Positions 1 to 7,654 are shown, counted from the stretch's first letter. The stretch is 9,243 nt of DNA from Sulfurimonas sp. (GCA_026988735.1 JALSKR010000117.1:1-9243); one strand, 5' to 3'. The notes: generated by a model from the letters alone, not told the origin. Program-made: numbers and translations.

Positions 1-554
1 GCCGTTGTTTTTCCAATGACTATTATTTTGTGAGTCTGCAGTAAAGTATGGTTGTTTAAAAAACACTCTACACTTGAAGGAGAAGTAAAGATAAGTATGG
101 CCTCTTGCGGCACTGTTACATGTAACAGCTCTTTGGAACATTCACTTGCATACACAATTTTTTCATCTATAAAGTATCCCTCTTCTTTACATGTAAGGAC
201 AAAATCGGAGGCAACAACCTTAGCACGCAGATAAAGCCATCTCGTCTCTTTTGGATATTGTTTTATCTTTTCTACAAGAGTATCGCCATATCCTTTACCG
301 ATGGACAAAACCTGACCTCCTAACTCTTGAAAACTTTTTGCACTCTGTTTTGAGATACAAAGAGCAGGCTTGTTAATGTACTCTTTTTTCGCATACTGTT
401 GTAATGCTTTTGAAGCTTGTTTGGAAGTAATAATCAAATAGTCATATTTTGAAAAATCAATTTCAGGTTGAGAAAAAGTAACATCCAAAGAGTTTACATG
501 TAAAGCATCGGGATGAGAAGAGACAGAAAAAAGGTAAATTGGCTTATTATGCAT
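1..554 (-). CDS. hemD: Uroporphyrinogen-III synthase, 3' end outside window
   Basis: HemD closes and isomerises the linear tetrapyrrole hydroxymethylbilane to uroporphyrinogen III in the cytoplasm, feeding haem and sirohaem synthesis. The minus frame is open for 184 codons from an ATG at 554 to the window edge. It shows the two-lobed HemD pattern: an N-terminal lobe with DYLIITSKQA (about residues 34-43), a linker with the IGKGYGDTL stretch (about 85-93), WLYLRAKVVASDF, and then IFTSPSSVECF and VIGKTTA close to the edge. The TSPS and IGxTTA motifs are the best family marks; family members are divergent, so the call rests on these and the overall layout. About 20-30 residues should be missing. 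A GAGGA ribosome site precedes the ATG at good spacing. The gene lies 124 nt downstream of guaA and may share its transcript. Three TTACATGTAA palindromes fall inside the coding sequence, which is odd. Confidence 0.87.
   Translation of the reverse strand, partial: MHNKPIYLFSVSSHPDALHVNSLDVTFSQPEIDFSKYDYLIITSKQASKALQQYAKKEYINKPALCISKQSAKSFQELGGQVLSIGKGYGDTLVEKIKQYPKETRWLYLRAKVVASDFVLTCKEEGYFIDEKIVYASECSKELLHVTVPQEAILIFTSPSSVECFLNNHTLLQTHKIIVIGKTT
113..128. repeat. 16-bp perfect palindrome, TTACATGTAA family
   Basis: CTGTTACATGTAACAG is a perfect 16-bp palindrome inside hemD. It is the longest copy of a motif that recurs in this window. Here it is read in frame as L-L-H-V-T. Confidence 0.85.
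187..196. repeat. TTACATGTAA palindrome copy inside hemD
   Basis: This is an exact 10-bp copy inside hemD. It is read in a different codon phase (L-T-C-K) from the two other hemD copies, so a conserved peptide motif does not explain the repetition. Confidence 0.85.
493..504. repeat. TTTACATGTAAA palindrome copy inside hemD
   Basis: This is a perfect 12-bp palindrome near the 5' end of hemD, read as A-L-H-V-N. It is the third copy of the motif within about 400 bp. Confidence 0.85.
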
Positions 555-613
555 TAAATTTCCTCGTTTATGGAAATTGTAAAAAGTTTGGTTAAGATTG
601 GAATGTTTTTAGG

Positions 614-645
614 TTGAAGCATAGCAAGCTATGCTGATGCCTCAA
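614..645. repeat. Hairpin in the guaA-hemD gap, possible terminator or dispersed repeat
   Basis: AGCATAG (618-624) pairs with CTATGCT (629-635) around the loop CAAG. Outer TTGA (614-617) and TCAA (642-645) also match, separated from the stem by a 6-nt asymmetric bulge. It lies in the only gap between guaA and hemD, about 35 nt past the guaA stop. Neither strand has a convincing T tract after the stem, so a classic intrinsic terminator is doubtful. It may be an attenuating hairpin, an RNA processing site or a dispersed repeat unit. Confidence 0.5.
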
Positions 646-678
646 TCATTTCAAGATTAGCCGAAATTTTTCTCAATT

Positions 679-2229
679 TTATTCCCACTCGATTGTTGCT
701 GGTGGCTTTGAAGATATATCATAAACTACACGGTTTATTCCGTCTACTTCATTGATAATTCTTCTTGAAATTCTCTCCAGCAAATCATGTGGCAGATGTG
801 CGAAAGTTGCCGTCATTCCATCAACCGCTTCTACAACTCTGATACATACAGTATTGTCATAAGTACGGTTATCGCCCATTACACCTACAGATTTTACATT
901 TAAAAGCACTGCAAATGCCTGCCATGTTTTTGCATAATAGCCGCTCGCTTTTAACTCATCGAGTAAAATAACATCTGCTTCACGCAAAAGGTCCAAATCA
1001 GGAACATTCACATCCCCCATAATACGAATCGCAAGACCCGGTCCAGGGAAAGGATGACGGTTGATCATACTCTCAGGAAGTCCAAGTTCAAGTCCTATTT
1101 TACGCACCTCATCTTTAAAGAGTTCACGCAAAGGTTCAATCAGTTCAAAATCCATCCAGTCAGGCAGTCCACCTACATTATGATGAGACTTGATGACTTC
1201 TGAGGGACCGTTGACAGATATAGACTCAATCACATCCGGATAGAGTGTACCCTGTGCAAGGAACTTAATACCGTCATGTTTTTTCGCCTCTTTTTCAAAT
1301 TCTTCAATGAATGTATGTCCGATAATCTTGCGTTTTTGTTCAGGATCACTCACTCCTGCCAGTTTTGTTAAAAAGTTGTCTGCCGCATCTACTGTTACAA
1401 GAGGTGCTTTGAGGTTAACTTTGAAAACTTCCTCAACCTGCTCTCTCTCACCTTTGCGCAAAAGTCCGTTATCAACAAAGACAGGAATAAGCTGATCACC
1501 TATTGCTTCATACAACATTGCCGCAACAACAGAGCTGTCAACGCCTCCGCTTAATCCACACAATACTTTTGCATCACCGACACGTTCACGGATAGATTCT
1601 ATTTGTTGTTTTAAGAAATGCTCCATTTTCCACTTCTCAGTAACCCCGCAAATATTTTTCGCAAAATTGCGAAGCATAAGATAGCCCTCCTCAGAGTGCT
1701 GCACTTCCGGGTGAAACTGAAGTGCATAGACACGTTTTTCATCATTGGCAATTGCTGCATAGGGTGAGTTGTCCGATGTAGCTATCACCTTGAAACCTTC
1801 AGGAAGCGTATCAACTCTGTCTGAATGGCTCATCCAGACTGTAGTGTGATTGTCACAATCTTTAAAAAGAGGAGAAACATTATCGGGATACCCGACAATG
1901 TCAAGTTCTGCTTTTCCGTATTCATGATGGTCAGAACGTATAACCGAGCCGCCGAAATCTACTGCAATTCTTTGCATTCCATAACAGATGCCAAGAACAG
2001 GAATGCCCATTTTATAAACCTCTTTGTCAACTTCATAGGCATCTTCATTGTATACAGAAGACGGTCCGCCGCTGAGAATAATACCCTGAGGATTTTTCGC
2101 TGCAATATCCTGGGCTGTTGCATGAAAAGGAAGAATTTCACAGTATATTTTATCTTCACGAAGACGACGAGCTATAAGTTGTGTGTATTGAGAGCCAAAG
2201 TCTAGAACTATAATGCTAACATTTGTCAT
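679..2229 (-). CDS. guaA: GMP synthase (glutamine-hydrolysing)
   Basis: GuaA converts XMP to GMP using ATP and glutamine, the last step of de novo guanine nucleotide synthesis, in the cytoplasm. The 516-residue protein is full length for the family. The N-terminal class I glutamine amidotransferase domain (about 1-195) begins [17 protein letters not shown]. It has the oxyanion-region SGGPSSV (53-59), the nucleophile Cys82 in GICYGMQ, and His173 and Glu175 in QFHPEV. The ATP pyrophosphatase domain follows, with the P-loop SGGVDSS at 227-233. The C-terminal dimerisation and XMP-binding domain carries [13 protein letters not shown] and ends in PATIEWE. An AAAAGG ribosome site sits 7 nt before the ATG. 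A 231-nt gap upstream, with a TATAAT box, tandem palindromes and hairpins, suggests its own promoter and a structured leader. All expected catalytic residues are present. Confidence 0.98.
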   Translation of the reverse strand: MTNVSIIVLDFGSQYTQLIARRLREDKIYCEILPFHATAQDIAAKNPQGIILSGGPSSVYNEDAYEVDKEVYKMGIPVLGICYGMQRIAVDFGGSVIRSDHHEYGKAELDIVGYPDNVSPLFKDCDNHTTVWMSHSDRVDTLPEGFKVIATSDNSPYAAIANDEKRVYALQFHPEVQHSEEGYLMLRNFAKNICGVTEKWKMEHFLKQQIESIRERVGDAKVLCGLSGGVDSSVVAAMLYEAIGDQLIPVFVDNGLLRKGEREQVEEVFKVNLKAPLVTVDAADNFLTKLAGVSDPEQKRKIIGHTFIEEFEKEAKKHDGIKFLAQGTLYPDVIESISVNGPSEVIKSHHNVGGLPDWMDFELIEPLRELFKDEVRKIGLELGLPESMINRHPFPGPGLAIRIMGDVNVPDLDLLREADVILLDELKASGYYAKTWQAFAVLLNVKSVGVMGDNRTYDNTVCIRVVEAVDGMTATFAHLPHDLLERISRRIINEVDGINRVVYDISSKPPATIEWE

Positions 2230-2256
2230 TGAAATGCCTTTTAATAAATTTATATA

Positions 2257-2284
2257 TGTAAAATGAGCAAAAGCCCATTTTACA
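2257..2284. repeat. Hairpin in the guaA leader, next to the start
   Basis: TGTAAAATG (2257-2265) is the exact reverse complement of CATTTTACA (2276-2284). Inside, one A/C mismatch is followed by GC pairing with GC around an AAAA loop. In guaA mRNA this stem ends 27 nt before the start codon, so it could affect translation, or it may be part of an inserted repeat together with the neighbouring stem. Confidence 0.6.
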
Positions 2285-2286
2285 GC

Positions 2287-2303
2287 AGGGACTCTGCGTC
2301 CCT
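2287..2303. repeat. GC-rich hairpin in the guaA leader
   Basis: AGGGAC (2287-2292) pairs perfectly with GTCCCT (2298-2303) around TCTGC. Its GC content is far above that of the AT-rich gap. It starts two bases after the preceding hairpin, so the two probably form one unit. The composition suggests a dispersed repeat (MITE- or REP-like) or a structured leader RNA; the sequence alone cannot decide. Confidence 0.55.
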
Positions 2304-2320
2304 ACAACCCTCTAAAGCTA

Positions 2321-2339
2321 CAAAAAACAAAGTTTTTTG
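2321..2339. repeat. A/T-tract hairpin in the guaA leader
   Basis: CAAAAAAC (2321-2328) pairs perfectly with GTTTTTTG (2332-2339) around a 3-nt loop. It is the most promoter-proximal of three stems in the guaA leader. The A/T-rich stem would be only moderately stable. It could act as a weak bidirectional terminator after nhaD or as part of a leader structure. Confidence 0.45.
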
Positions 2340-2406
2340 AGAAAAGAAAAGTTGAAAAGAATTTAAGTAATGAAAGAATACAATAAATAAGATTAATATT
2401 TGATTT

Positions 2407-2434
2407 GTTACATGTAACGGATGTTACATGTAAC
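2407..2434. promoter_or_regulatory. Tandem GTTACATGTAAC palindromes, possible operator
   Basis: Two identical 12-bp palindromes (2407-2418 and 2423-2434) are separated by GGAT, with centres exactly 16 bp apart. Because each is self-complementary, the pair can also fold into one 12-bp stem with a 4-nt loop. They lie just downstream of a TATAAT box on the guaA strand, covering roughly the expected start of transcription to about +28, where a repressor dimer pair would sit. Alternatively the hairpin marks the end of the nhaD transcript, although no T tract follows on either strand. No regulator is identified; the operator role is inferred from geometry. Confidence 0.5.
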
Positions 2435-2440
2435 CATAAT

Positions 2441-2446
2441 ATTATA
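2441..2446 (-). promoter_or_regulatory. Candidate -10 box for guaA
   Basis: On the minus strand this reads TATAAT, 15 nt after the nhaD stop, in the gap leading to guaA. The expected -35 position overlaps the last nhaD codons and reads CTTTAT, a poor match; weak -35 elements are usual for the main sigma factor of Campylobacterota. Transcription would start near 2434, giving a leader of about 200 nt that begins at the tandem palindromes. Confidence 0.4.
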
Positions 2447-2460
2447 AGGAAAGATCAGGA

Positions 2461-3768
2461 CTAATAAAGCCCCATAATTTCAAACTGCACGTACCAGATT
2501 ATAATAGAAACCGCATATCCCACCAAAATGGTCCATGCGTGTTTCATGTGTGCGCCAAAAGTATAAATACCACGAAGTTTTCCCATTACGCCGACACCTG
2601 CCGCAGAACCAAAAGAGATTAAACTGCCACCGATACCCGCTGTCATGGTTACAAGCATCCACTGGTCTATGCCCATAGAAGGTGAAGATTTTAAAATGGC
2701 ACTCATTACCGGCACATTGTCAACGATTGCGGAGAGGAATCCGACACCGATATTGGCTGTGGTTGAACCGACCAACTCGTACAAGTGGTGAATATATTCC
2801 AAAAATCCCAAAAAGTGCAATGCACCTACAGCAGAAAGAATACCGAAGAAGAAAAGAAGTGTATCATTTTCCACTTTTTCCATATTGACATAAATATTAA
2901 AACTATGTTGTCCACTTCTTTCTAGTTGATACGCATAAAGTTTTAAAATTGCCAATCCGAACATCATACCCCACATTGCCGGATAATGAAAAAATGTATG
3001 TCCTAAAACAGCAATAGCAATTGTCAAAACTCCCAAATAGGCAACAGTCATGCCACCATCAAGTACTTCCGGTTTCTTTTCTGTCGCTGCATCAAACGGC
3101 GGTTCTCCTGAGGGAACAGACAAAGAGAGTAAAAATGCCGTAACAACCCAGCCAACAACAGAAGCAGGAAAAAGGAACAAAAAGTCTACAAACTCCCCTT
3201 TACCCGCAGTCCACGCCATCAATGTTGTAATATCACCAAACGGAGACCATGCACCACCTGCATTGGCAGCTACGACAATATTTATGGCACCAGGGACTAA
3301 AAATGCAAGATTTTTCTTGTCAATCGTAAAGAGTACTGTTGAAAGAATCAAAGCAGTTGTCAGGTTGTCCGCAACTGGAGAGATAAAAAATGCCAGCAGA
3401 CCAGTCAGCCAAAAAAGTTTTTTATAGGTATACCCTTTTGAAACAAGTTTATACTTTAACAGATCAAAAACACCGCGTTCTAAAAGTGTCTCAATAAAAG
3501 TCATTGCAACAAGCAGGAAAAAGAAAATTTCAGCTATTTCCAAAATCAGTTTTTCCAGTTCATCATGTAGCGGATCAGGATCCAATCCGTTAATAGCATA
3601 ATAAATACCGATTAGCATAAACATAAATGTACCGGCGAAAAGTGCCGGTTTTGCTTTGTTTATTTCATATTTTTCTTCTGTAGCGATAAAATAATACGCT
3701 ATAACAAAGACAGCTAAGCTCAGCCATCCTACCCAGGTTGTTGCAAGGTTTATTGCTTCGTGTTCCAT
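2461..3768 (-). CDS. nhaD: NhaD-type Na+/H+ antiporter
   Basis: This is an inner-membrane sodium/proton antiporter of the NhaD family (ion transporter superfamily), expelling Na+ in exchange for H+ in pH and salt homeostasis. The 435-residue protein is hydrophobic throughout, with about 11-13 likely membrane segments. Family motifs are visible: SPVADNLTTA (130-139), NAGGAWSPFGD (169-179) and, in the second half, VDNVP with Asp350. The paired DN motifs with acidic residues in membrane segments match the inverted-repeat architecture. A hydrophilic loop around SGEPPFDAATEKKPE separates the halves. The ATG shares its A with the nadB stop (TAATG), and a GAGGAG ribosome site lies inside the end of nadB, so translation should be coupled to NadB. 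It has no accessory subunit nearby and is the last gene of the operon. Confidence 0.92.
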   Translation of the reverse strand: MEHEAINLATTWVGWLSLAVFVIAYYFIATEEKYEINKAKPALFAGTFMFMLIGIYYAINGLDPDPLHDELEKLILEIAEIFFFLLVAMTFIETLLERGVFDLLKYKLVSKGYTYKKLFWLTGLLAFFISPVADNLTTALILSTVLFTIDKKNLAFLVPGAINIVVAANAGGAWSPFGDITTLMAWTAGKGEFVDFLFLFPASVVGWVVTAFLLSLSVPSGEPPFDAATEKKPEVLDGGMTVAYLGVLTIAIAVLGHTFFHYPAMWGMMFGLAILKLYAYQLERSGQHSFNIYVNMEKVENDTLLFFFGILSAVGALHFLGFLEYIHHLYELVGSTTANIGVGFLSAIVDNVPVMSAILKSSPSMGIDQWMLVTMTAGIGGSLISFGSAAGVGVMGKLRGIYTFGAHMKHAWTILVGYAVSIIIWYVQFEIMGLY

Positions 3769-5219
3769 TAATTCTCCTCTTGTATTGTATGAACCCCTAT
3801 GGATTCATGCCTGTTTAATGCAGATATTACTATCTCTTTTGCCGTCAGTAAACGAAATTTCAGTAGTTTACCAATATTTTCATTTAAAAGTGCATTAATT
3901 GTGGATAAAGCATCATTTAATCCGCTTTTTGTACGAATTATAGAAACATTTTCCCACATTATTCGTCTGAGTTGGTCTTTTTTTGCCTTGTCCTCTTTGA
4001 GACTCATCACCTCATCCTGCAGTTCAAATGTTTTCAAATTTTTAGGAGTATCGATGTTTTTCAAAATATCATCCACTGCCCTTTTTGCAAAAACCAGACC
4101 TTCGAGCAGTGAGTTCGATGCCAGTCTGTTTGCTCCATGCACCCTTGTGGAAGCAACCTCTCCAACAGCATATAAATTTTTTACATTTGGCACCCTGGCG
4201 TTCAAATCAGTGCGAATACCCCCGATGGCATAATGAAAAGCAGGTGATATAGGAACCCTTTGCGTAGGAACATTAAAGCCCAGTTCCCTTAGGTTCTTGC
4301 AAATATTTGGAAACCTGTGTTCAAAATACTCTTTATCAAAATTTTCACAGTTGAGATACACATGCATACCTGTCTTCTTTTTGTATTTATATATTGCCTT
4401 GCTGACAATATCGCGTGAGGCCAATTCGCCTCTTTCATCATAATCAAACAAGAATCTTCTTCCGGTTTCATCCTCTATAGTTGCGCCTTCTCCGCGAAGG
4501 GCCTCTGTCAAGAGCATTTTTTGGGCATTGTTGGAGTTTACAAACACAGTGGGATGAAACTGCAGCATTTCCATTCTGTCAAGAGCTATACCTTTCATCA
4601 CACAAAGCCCCTGTATATCAGCACTGATACAGGGTGCGTTCGTATGGTATTCATACAAAGAACCTACTCCTCCGCTTGCAATAATGATATTTTTGGCATA
4701 TATGTTTCTGCGCTGTCTGTGGTCAAGGACGGTAACGCCATAACATTCGCCATTATCAATCAGCAGATCAACGACTCTTGCATCACTCAACATCGCATGG
4801 GCAGTATGTTCAAGAAGAAAATGATGCAGGTACCTTCCCGTTGCATCACCGCCTGCATGCAGTATCCGTTCACAGGAGTGTGCCGCTTCTTTTGTATAAA
4901 GAAGTTCTCCTTCTTCATTGGTATCAAAACGAAAGCCCTGTTCTATCAAATCATCAATCGCCTGACGTGAATTCTGACTTAGAACATCCACAGCTTCCGG
5001 ATCACACAGCCCGTCACCGGCGGCAAGTGTGTCTTTTATATGCATCGGAATATCCGCTTCATCACGGGCCAACGCTACTCCGCCCTGTGCATAAAAGGTA
5101 TTGCATTTAAAAGTTTCCCGCTTATTAATGATAAGCACTTTTTTCTCAGCAGGGATATTCATACTTGCATACAGTCCTGCAACACCTGCGCCTATTATTA
5201 CTACATCATATTCAGTCAT
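3768..5219 (-). CDS. nadB: L-aspartate oxidase
   Basis: NadB is a cytoplasmic FAD enzyme that oxidises L-aspartate to iminoaspartate, the first step of de novo NAD synthesis; fumarate or oxygen can accept the electrons. The 483-residue protein has the FAD-binding GAGVAG at 10-15 and the YAQGGVA motif (43-49). It also has HSCERILHAGGDATG, MLQFHPT, RDIVSKAIY, and near the C-terminal part GGIRTDLNARV, YAVGEVASTRVHGANRLASNSLLEG, which closes the FAD site. The HGANRLASNSLLEG signature and the overall length favour NadB over the flavoprotein subunits of succinate dehydrogenase or fumarate reductase, which are longer. It is shorter than E. coli NadB (540), mainly in the C-terminal domain. It overlaps the genes on both sides by one base. 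nadA and nadC are not in this window. Confidence 0.96.
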   Translation of the reverse strand: MTEYDVVIIGAGVAGLYASMNIPAEKKVLIINKRETFKCNTFYAQGGVALARDEADIPMHIKDTLAAGDGLCDPEAVDVLSQNSRQAIDDLIEQGFRFDTNEEGELLYTKEAAHSCERILHAGGDATGRYLHHFLLEHTAHAMLSDARVVDLLIDNGECYGVTVLDHRQRRNIYAKNIIIASGGVGSLYEYHTNAPCISADIQGLCVMKGIALDRMEMLQFHPTVFVNSNNAQKMLLTEALRGEGATIEDETGRRFLFDYDERGELASRDIVSKAIYKYKKKTGMHVYLNCENFDKEYFEHRFPNICKNLRELGFNVPTQRVPISPAFHYAIGGIRTDLNARVPNVKNLYAVGEVASTRVHGANRLASNSLLEGLVFAKRAVDDILKNIDTPKNLKTFELQDEVMSLKEDKAKKDQLRRIMWENVSIIRTKSGLNDALSTINALLNENIGKLLKFRLLTAKEIVISALNRHESIGVHTIQEEN

Positions 5220-5413
5220 TATGGTGCACAGCTTTCATTCGTATCATTATTAAACTCTTTTTTTTGAATAATAAACTTCACATTTTTATCCTCTTTGGGT
5301 ACACTCTGTTCATAATAAGGGGGTGCTTTATAGCCGCACCCACTTACGCTTAATAAAAAGCTTGCTATAATTAGCCTATGAAAAACAGCAGTGATATTCT
5401 CAACTCTCTTCAA
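5219..5413 (-). CDS. Small outer-membrane lipoprotein, LptM-like
   Basis: This encodes a predicted 64-residue lipoprotein. The best start is TTG at 5413: a GAGG ribosome site lies 6 nt upstream, and the peptide then begins MKR, giving a standard signal peptide with hydrophobic core LIIASFLLSV and lipobox VSGC (Cys26). A longer reading from ATG at 5467 (82 residues) would give an unusual, highly charged N-terminus and a longer overlap with the divergent gene. The mature part is about 39 residues, starting CGYKAPPYYE, which resembles the C-G-x-K-x-P-x-Y start of LptM (YifL), a small partner of the LptDE lipopolysaccharide translocon. The rest is charged and of low complexity. Its TAA overlaps the nadB ATG by one base. 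The LptM link is inferred from a short motif; the lipoprotein call is firmer. Confidence 0.72.
   Translation of the reverse strand: MKRVENITAVFHRLIIASFLLSVSGCGYKAPPYYEQSVPKEDKNVKFIIQKKEFNNDTNESCAP
5363..5371 (+). promoter_or_regulatory. Extended -10 promoter, probably leaderless
   Basis: TGCTATAAT is a perfect TATAAT with an extended TGn element. Only 6 nt separate it from the ATG at 5378, so transcription would begin at or next to the start codon. No purine-rich ribosome site lies before that ATG, which agrees with a leaderless mRNA. The -35 region is weak. The element lies inside the signal-peptide codons of the divergent lipoprotein gene. Confidence 0.5.
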
Positions 5414-5833
5414 AATAAACCTCAATTTTCTAAACTCTCTCAATACAAATGTATCCATAAAATACAATCAGCATTCAGCCCCCCTTTACAAAAGATGATT
5501 AAGTTTTCATATATAAAGAATAAAATACTTTTTTTCGTTCTCAATCATCCCGGTGCCAAACAAGAATTTGATAATAGTATACAAAGCATTAAAAGTGCTT
5601 TAAAGTTTCACACTCCCGCAGAATGTGAAAATGAAACTATAACAGATATAAAGGCGTTTGTTACACACAAACCTGCTTTACATGTAGACACAGCAACATT
5701 GACACAACCCAGAAAAATTGTATATTACAAAGAAAGAGCAACGGGAAACTTTGAGATTCCTGTTCACGATGAAAAACTCAGAGAGCTTATTCTCTCTATT
5801 CAAAAAATTATAAAAGAAAAAAATGACACTTAA
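5378..5833 (+). CDS. DUF721/DciA-like protein
   Basis: This is a 151-residue soluble protein. Residues about 5-76 look like a DUF721 domain: a helical start ([14 protein letters not shown]), a short stretch around [14 protein letters not shown], then the strand-turn-helix [19 protein letters not shown] (about 47-65) and a closing helix. DUF721 is the core of DciA, which helps load the replicative helicase DnaB in bacteria lacking DnaC or DnaI. I recognise this by pattern only and am moderately sure. The C-terminal half (about 77-151) is a charged extension with no recognisable domain. The gene overlaps uvrC by 11 nt in another frame, so the two should be cotranscribed. The start has no ribosome site but a close -10 box. 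One near copy of the TTACATGTAA motif lies at 5678-5687, and a C6 run at 5479-5484. Confidence 0.6.
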   Translation: MKNSSDILNSLQNKPQFSKLSQYKCIHKIQSAFSPPLQKMIKFSYIKNKILFFVLNHPGAKQEFDNSIQSIKSALKFHTPAECENETITDIKAFVTHKPALHVDTATLTQPRKIVYYKERATGNFEIPVHDEKLRELILSIQKIIKEKNDT

Positions 5834-7625
5834 AGAAAAAATTCAACAACTGCCGGACAAACCGGGAGTTTATCAGTATTTTGACAAAAACGGCCACCTT
5901 CTGTATGTTGGCAAAGCCAAAAATCTTGCCAAGCGCGTAAAAAGCTACTGGCAGTTTACACCGAAACTTGCTGCAAATGAGCAGCTCTCTTTGCGTATCT
6001 TAAAAATGATCAAGCAGACAGTTTCCATGGATTATATCATTGTAAATTCCGAACATGATGCTCTCATACTTGAAAACTCACTGATTAAACAGCTCAACCC
6101 AAAATACAATATTTTGCTCCGTGATGATAAAACCTACCCCTATATTTACATAGACAACTCTCAAGAATACCCTCGTTTTGACATTACGAGAAAAATTATT
6201 GATTCAAAAGACATCACCTATTATGGGCCTTACTCTGTCGGCGCGAGAGATATTCTCAACTCTGTTTACGATATTTGCAAACTTGTGCAGAAAAAATCCT
6301 GCCTGAAGTCAAAAAAACTTTGTCTCTACTATCAGATAGACAAATGCCTGGGTCCCTGTGAACTGCCGATCTCCAAAGAGCGTTATCAGCAGGAAGTGAC
6401 ACTTGCAACACAGCTGATTAAAAACAAAAAACTGCTTCTTGGCAAACTGGAAGAAAAAATGGAGTTTTATGCCCAGGAGTTACGTTTTGAAGAAGCCGCC
6501 GAGCTCAGAGACACTATAGAGAGGATAGAACGTTCTCAGATTAAGAGTGAAATTGATTTTGCCACACATGAGCATTATGATATTTTTGCGATAGAGAGTT
6601 CTGACAAAAGAGCGGTTGTTGTGAAAATATTTATGCGACACGGCAAAATCATATCTTCTTCTCATGAATATCTGCAGCTTCATGAAGGTTTGGATTTTAA
6701 TGAGCTCTACTCAAGAGCACTTCTTGGATTTTACAAAGATGAAAAGCCTCCCATCATTGCACCTATTCTTCTTCCTCAAAGTTTTGAAGACAAAGAACTC
6801 ATAGAGCATCACCTCACAAAAGCATTTGGTCAAAAAGCACATATTCTTATTCCCCAAAGAGGAAAGAAAAAGGACTTGATTGCTTTGGCAAAATTAAATG
6901 CAAGGGAGTTGTTAAAAAAAGACAAAGAAACACTTAATGTCAAAATACTCGAAGAACTTCAGGAGCTGTGTCAACTGCAAAAAATTCCAAACAGAGTAGA
7001 GATATTTGACAATTCACATATGTCCGGTGTTGCTACAGTCGGGGCTATGGTCGTATATGAAAATGCAAAATTTGACAAAAAATCCTACAGAACCTATCAT
7101 CTGGAGGCAAAAGACGAATACTCCCAAATGCGTGAAACACTTACAAAGAGAGTGGAGAGTTTTTCTAAAAATTCACCGCCGGACCTGTGGATACTCGATG
7201 GAGGAGCAACACTGCTCAAACTCTCCCTTGATATACTTGAATCAAACGGTATCAACCTTGATGTCATAGCCATTTCAAAAGAAAAAGTTGATGCAAAAGC
7301 ACACCGGGCAAAAGGAAACGCTCAGGACATTTTATATACAAAAAATGAAATTTTCAGACTCAAAACAAGTGACAAACGTCTGCAGTGGGTGCAAAATTTA
7401 CGGGATGAAGCACACAGAGCAGCAATCACATTTCACAAAAAAACAAAACTCAAACTTGATCAAGAAAGCAAACTTTTAAGTTTACACGGAATATCAGCTG
7501 CAAAAATTCAAAAACTGCTCAACCATTATGGCACTTTTGAAGCACTCAAAAGTGCCACATTTGATGATATTCGTTCACTTTTAAATACAAAAGATGCAAA
7601 AACAATCAAAAATTTTTATAAATAA
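5823..7625 (+). CDS. uvrC: Excinuclease ABC subunit C
   Basis: UvrC makes the two incisions around damaged DNA after UvrA and UvrB have located the lesion. The 600-residue protein has normal length and domain order. An N-terminal GIY-YIG nuclease (about 12-95) reads GVY at 15-17 and YVG at 28-30, with Arg38 and a conserved [15 protein letters not shown] segment; it makes the 3' cut. A cysteine cluster lies around [17 protein letters not shown] domain that contacts UvrB lies at about 203-237 ([15 protein letters not shown]). The RNase H-like nuclease, which makes the 5' cut, holds Asp396 (FDNSH), Asp431 (AKDEY), Asp459 (LDGG) and His531 (RDEAH). Helix-hairpin-helix repeats close the protein. 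The ATG overlaps the end of the preceding gene, and its ribosome site is only a weak A/G run. All catalytic residues are present. Confidence 0.97.
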   Translation: MTLKEKIQQLPDKPGVYQYFDKNGHLLYVGKAKNLAKRVKSYWQFTPKLAANEQLSLRILKMIKQTVSMDYIIVNSEHDALILENSLIKQLNPKYNILLRDDKTYPYIYIDNSQEYPRFDITRKIIDSKDITYYGPYSVGARDILNSVYDICKLVQKKSCLKSKKLCLYYQIDKCLGPCELPISKERYQQEVTLATQLIKNKKLLLGKLEEKMEFYAQELRFEEAAELRDTIERIERSQIKSEIDFATHEHYDIFAIESSDKRAVVVKIFMRHGKIISSSHEYLQLHEGLDFNELYSRALLGFYKDEKPPIIAPILLPQSFEDKELIEHHLTKAFGQKAHILIPQRGKKKDLIALAKLNARELLKKDKETLNVKILEELQELCQLQKIPNRVEIFDNSHMSGVATVGAMVVYENAKFDKKSYRTYHLEAKDEYSQMRETLTKRVESFSKNSPPDLWILDGGATLLKLSLDILESNGINLDVIAISKEKVDAKAHRAKGNAQDILYTKNEIFRLKTSDKRLQWVQNLRDEAHRAAITFHKKTKLKLDQESKLLSLHGISAAKIQKLLNHYGTFEALKSATFDDIRSLLNTKDAKTIKNFYK

Positions 7626-7654
7626 GTTTTTTTTTCACTCCTTTATGATATATT

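Noticed and set aside
1825..2205. Plus-strand open frame of 126 codons antisense to guaA
   Set aside because: It lies wholly inside the confidently identified guaA, has no recognisable domain and is best explained as a shadow frame.
2230..2434. Purine riboswitch in the guaA leader
   Set aside because: I see no three-way junction with the conserved loop bases of purine riboswitches; the hairpins are simple stems.
3050..3427. Plus-strand open frame of 125 codons antisense to nhaD
   Set aside because: The composition mirrors the membrane protein on the other strand; there is no domain and no promoter context.
4521..5110. Plus-strand frames of up to 149 codons antisense to nadB
   Set aside because: They lie inside nadB, which has continuous family motifs through this part; no independent support.
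5479..5484. C6 run in the DUF721-like gene as a phase-variable tract
   Set aside because: Six bases is short for the slippage tracts known in Campylobacterota, and the frame is intact and conserved-looking on both sides.
7627..7635. T9 run after uvrC as an intrinsic terminator
   Set aside because: No stable stem precedes it; only an AAAAATTTTT palindrome is near, which cannot form a useful hairpin.
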